From the NCBI GenBank assembly GCA_936943465.1, contig CAKZJN010000445.1, positions 1 to 7,436 of the forward strand: a stretch of DNA of 7,436 bases, in the 5' to 3' direction. The notes below the pieces were generated by a model. The model saw nothing but the letters and a program-made list of their open reading frames with translations. It did not search any database and was not told the DNA's origin. This document shows, piece by piece, positions 6,694 to 7,436 of the stretch. The DNA is from an uncultured Rhodoferax sp. (GTDB lineage: Bacteria > Pseudomonadota > Gammaproteobacteria > Burkholderiales > Burkholderiaceae_C). Both the position numbers and the translations under genes were made by a program. How positions within the stretch are numbered: position 1 is the stretch's first letter; every line of letters begins with the position of its first letter.

Positions 6694-7331
6694 ACCCCAA
6701 AGACCTCAACCTATACATCGTTGACGATGACGAACCTGTGCGCCGTGCAGTGGGTGCGCTGTTAGTAGCCCGACTGTCCGATTGTTCGGTCAAGACCTTT
6801 GATAGCGGCAGATCTTTCCTGGAGGGGGCTAAACTGGATAGCAGCGGAGTGGTGCTACTGGACCTTCGTATGGAGACGGAGATGAGCGGGCTTGAGGTGT
6901 TTGCGGCCCTCAAGGAACGTGGCAGTCCGTTGGTGGTGGTGTTCATGTCAGGGCACGGCACCTTGCCGGTGGCGGTGCGCGCGCTGCAGGATGGTGCAGT
7001 TACGTGGCTGGAAAAGCCCTGCACAAATGACCAGTTGCTGGCGGCCGTTGAAGCCGCCAAGGCGCGCGCCGTCGGCATTGCCACAGCGCGCCGTGACCGT
7101 CACAAGGCGCTAGAGCGCTGGAAGAAACTCTCACCGCGCCTAAAGCAGATTGCGCCGCTGGTGGCTGGGGGTATGACCTGCAAAGCGATCGCGAAAGAGA
7201 TACAGCGTCAAGACCCTGCCGACGTAATCGACCATCGGACCATCGAGAACCACCGCGCCAAGATTTTTGCCCTGCTCGATGTGCCCAACAGCAACGCCCT
7301 GCAGGCGTTTATGCGGGACAACGATTTGTAG
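6690..7331 (+). CDS. dctR: FixJ/LuxR-type response regulator, DctR-like, partner of the adjacent kinase
   Basis: 213 aa. The receiver domain (about 5-125) has the acidic pocket VDDDE (11-15), phosphoacceptor D58, switch residue S87 in MSGHG, and K109 followed by P110. A linker leads to a LuxR-type helix-turn-helix (about 145-213: LSPRLKQIAPLVAGG, AIAKEI, RTIENHRAKIFALL). It would be phosphorylated by H519 of the kinase and bind DNA as a dimer. There is no clear Shine-Dalgarno sequence, so translation probably depends on the ATGA overlap with the kinase gene. Two features are odd. The loop after D58 reads LDLRMETEMSG, one residue longer than the usual DxRMPxMSG and without the conserved proline. 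The DNA-binding domain carries about seven extra residues (around QRQDPADVIDH) between the scaffold helix and the recognition helix. DctR of Rhodobacter, which controls dicarboxylate TRAP uptake, is the closest named family I can offer; the symbol is tentative. Confidence 0.87.
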   Translation: MNPKDLNLYIVDDDEPVRRAVGALLVARLSDCSVKTFDSGRSFLEGAKLDSSGVVLLDLRMETEMSGLEVFAALKERGSPLVVVFMSGHGTLPVAVRALQDGAVTWLEKPCTNDQLLAAVEAAKARAVGIATARRDRHKALERWKKLSPRLKQIAPLVAGGMTCKAIAKEIQRQDPADVIDHRTIENHRAKIFALLDVPNSNALQAFMRDNDL

Positions 7332-7344
7332 GAATCGACGGACT

Positions 7345-7436
7345 TCAGTTGCTGCCACGCAGCAACTCATTTAGCGTGCAAGTGCGGGCCTTGAACAGGG
7401 CTTGCAACGCCCCCATCAACGCATGCGCCTTGACTG
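7345..7436 (-). CDS. Possible C-terminal end of a convergent gene (partial)
   Basis: On the minus strand one frame is open from the window edge for 29 codons and stops at TGA (7347-7345). The end reads ALQALFKARTCTLNELLRGSN, a plausible helical protein C-terminus with GC-rich third positions, whereas another minus frame stops after six codons. The product is not recognisable from so little. Thirty open codons in GC-rich DNA also happen by chance, so confidence is low. If real, it converges on the regulator gene with 13 bases between the two stops. Confidence 0.35.
   Translation of the reverse strand, partial: VKAHALMGALQALFKARTCTLNELLRGSN
7347..7367. terminator. Hairpin after the response regulator, possible (bidirectional) terminator
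   Basis: AGTTGCTG (7347-7354) pairs perfectly with CAGCAACT (7360-7367) around a 5-base loop CCACG, 15 bases after the regulator stop. Only a short T-containing stretch (CATTTA) follows, so termination on the + strand would be weak. It is the only strong stem in the operon's 3' flank. It also overlaps the end of a possible convergent gene. Confidence 0.4.

Noticed and set aside
1..7436. Mobile elements, CRISPR arrays, tRNA or rRNA genes
   Set aside because: No transposase-like frame, no regularly spaced repeats, and no cloverleaf or rRNA-like sequence was seen; composition is even and genes are contiguous.

Overview
The window is a gene-dense, GC-rich (high GC at third codon positions) chromosomal segment. 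All confidently called genes lie on the + strand and are packed with 4-bp ATGA overlaps or short gaps. Codon usage and gene types (membrane-type spermidine synthase, TAXI periplasmic binding protein, DctS/DctR-like two-component system, Tat lipoprotein flavoenzyme) suggest a betaproteobacterium of the Burkholderiales, probably Comamonadaceae-like. That assignment is inference; the window holds no rRNA or other marker.

Region 1 (1-2471) is a two-gene unit. It has the 3' part of a spermidine-synthase-fold aminopropyltransferase, open at the left edge, overlapping an FAD-dependent amine-oxidase-like protein with a twin-arginine and lipobox N-terminus. The coupling suggests the two act in one polyamine-related pathway, one making and one oxidising an amine or related compound; the actual substrates cannot be read from the sequence.

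Region 2 (2472-2580) is the only sizeable intergenic gap between + strand genes. It holds two perfect palindromes, TGTGTAGTTCTACACA and ATCCGTACGGAT, with centres 26 bp apart, followed by a T-run and a good ribosome binding site. It is the best candidate control region for the genes to its right.

Region 3 (2581-7331) looks like one five-gene operon: a secreted TAXI-family solute-binding protein with no TRAP permease gene beside it; a 261-aa unrecognised protein with an N-terminal membrane hairpin and a long helical/coiled-coil body; a 46-aa single-pass membrane protein; a DctB/DctS-like histidine kinase with a periplasmic Cache-type sensor, a PAS domain and an intact kinase core; and a FixJ/LuxR-type response regulator with two unusual insertions. 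The most interesting reading is that the binding protein, the two small membrane proteins and the kinase form a ligand-sensing unit across the inner membrane, with the regulator acting on the palindromes upstream of its own operon and perhaps elsewhere. This is a hypothesis from gene order and domain content.

Region 4 (7332-7436) carries a hairpin just after the regulator and possibly the last 29 codons of a convergent minus-strand gene.
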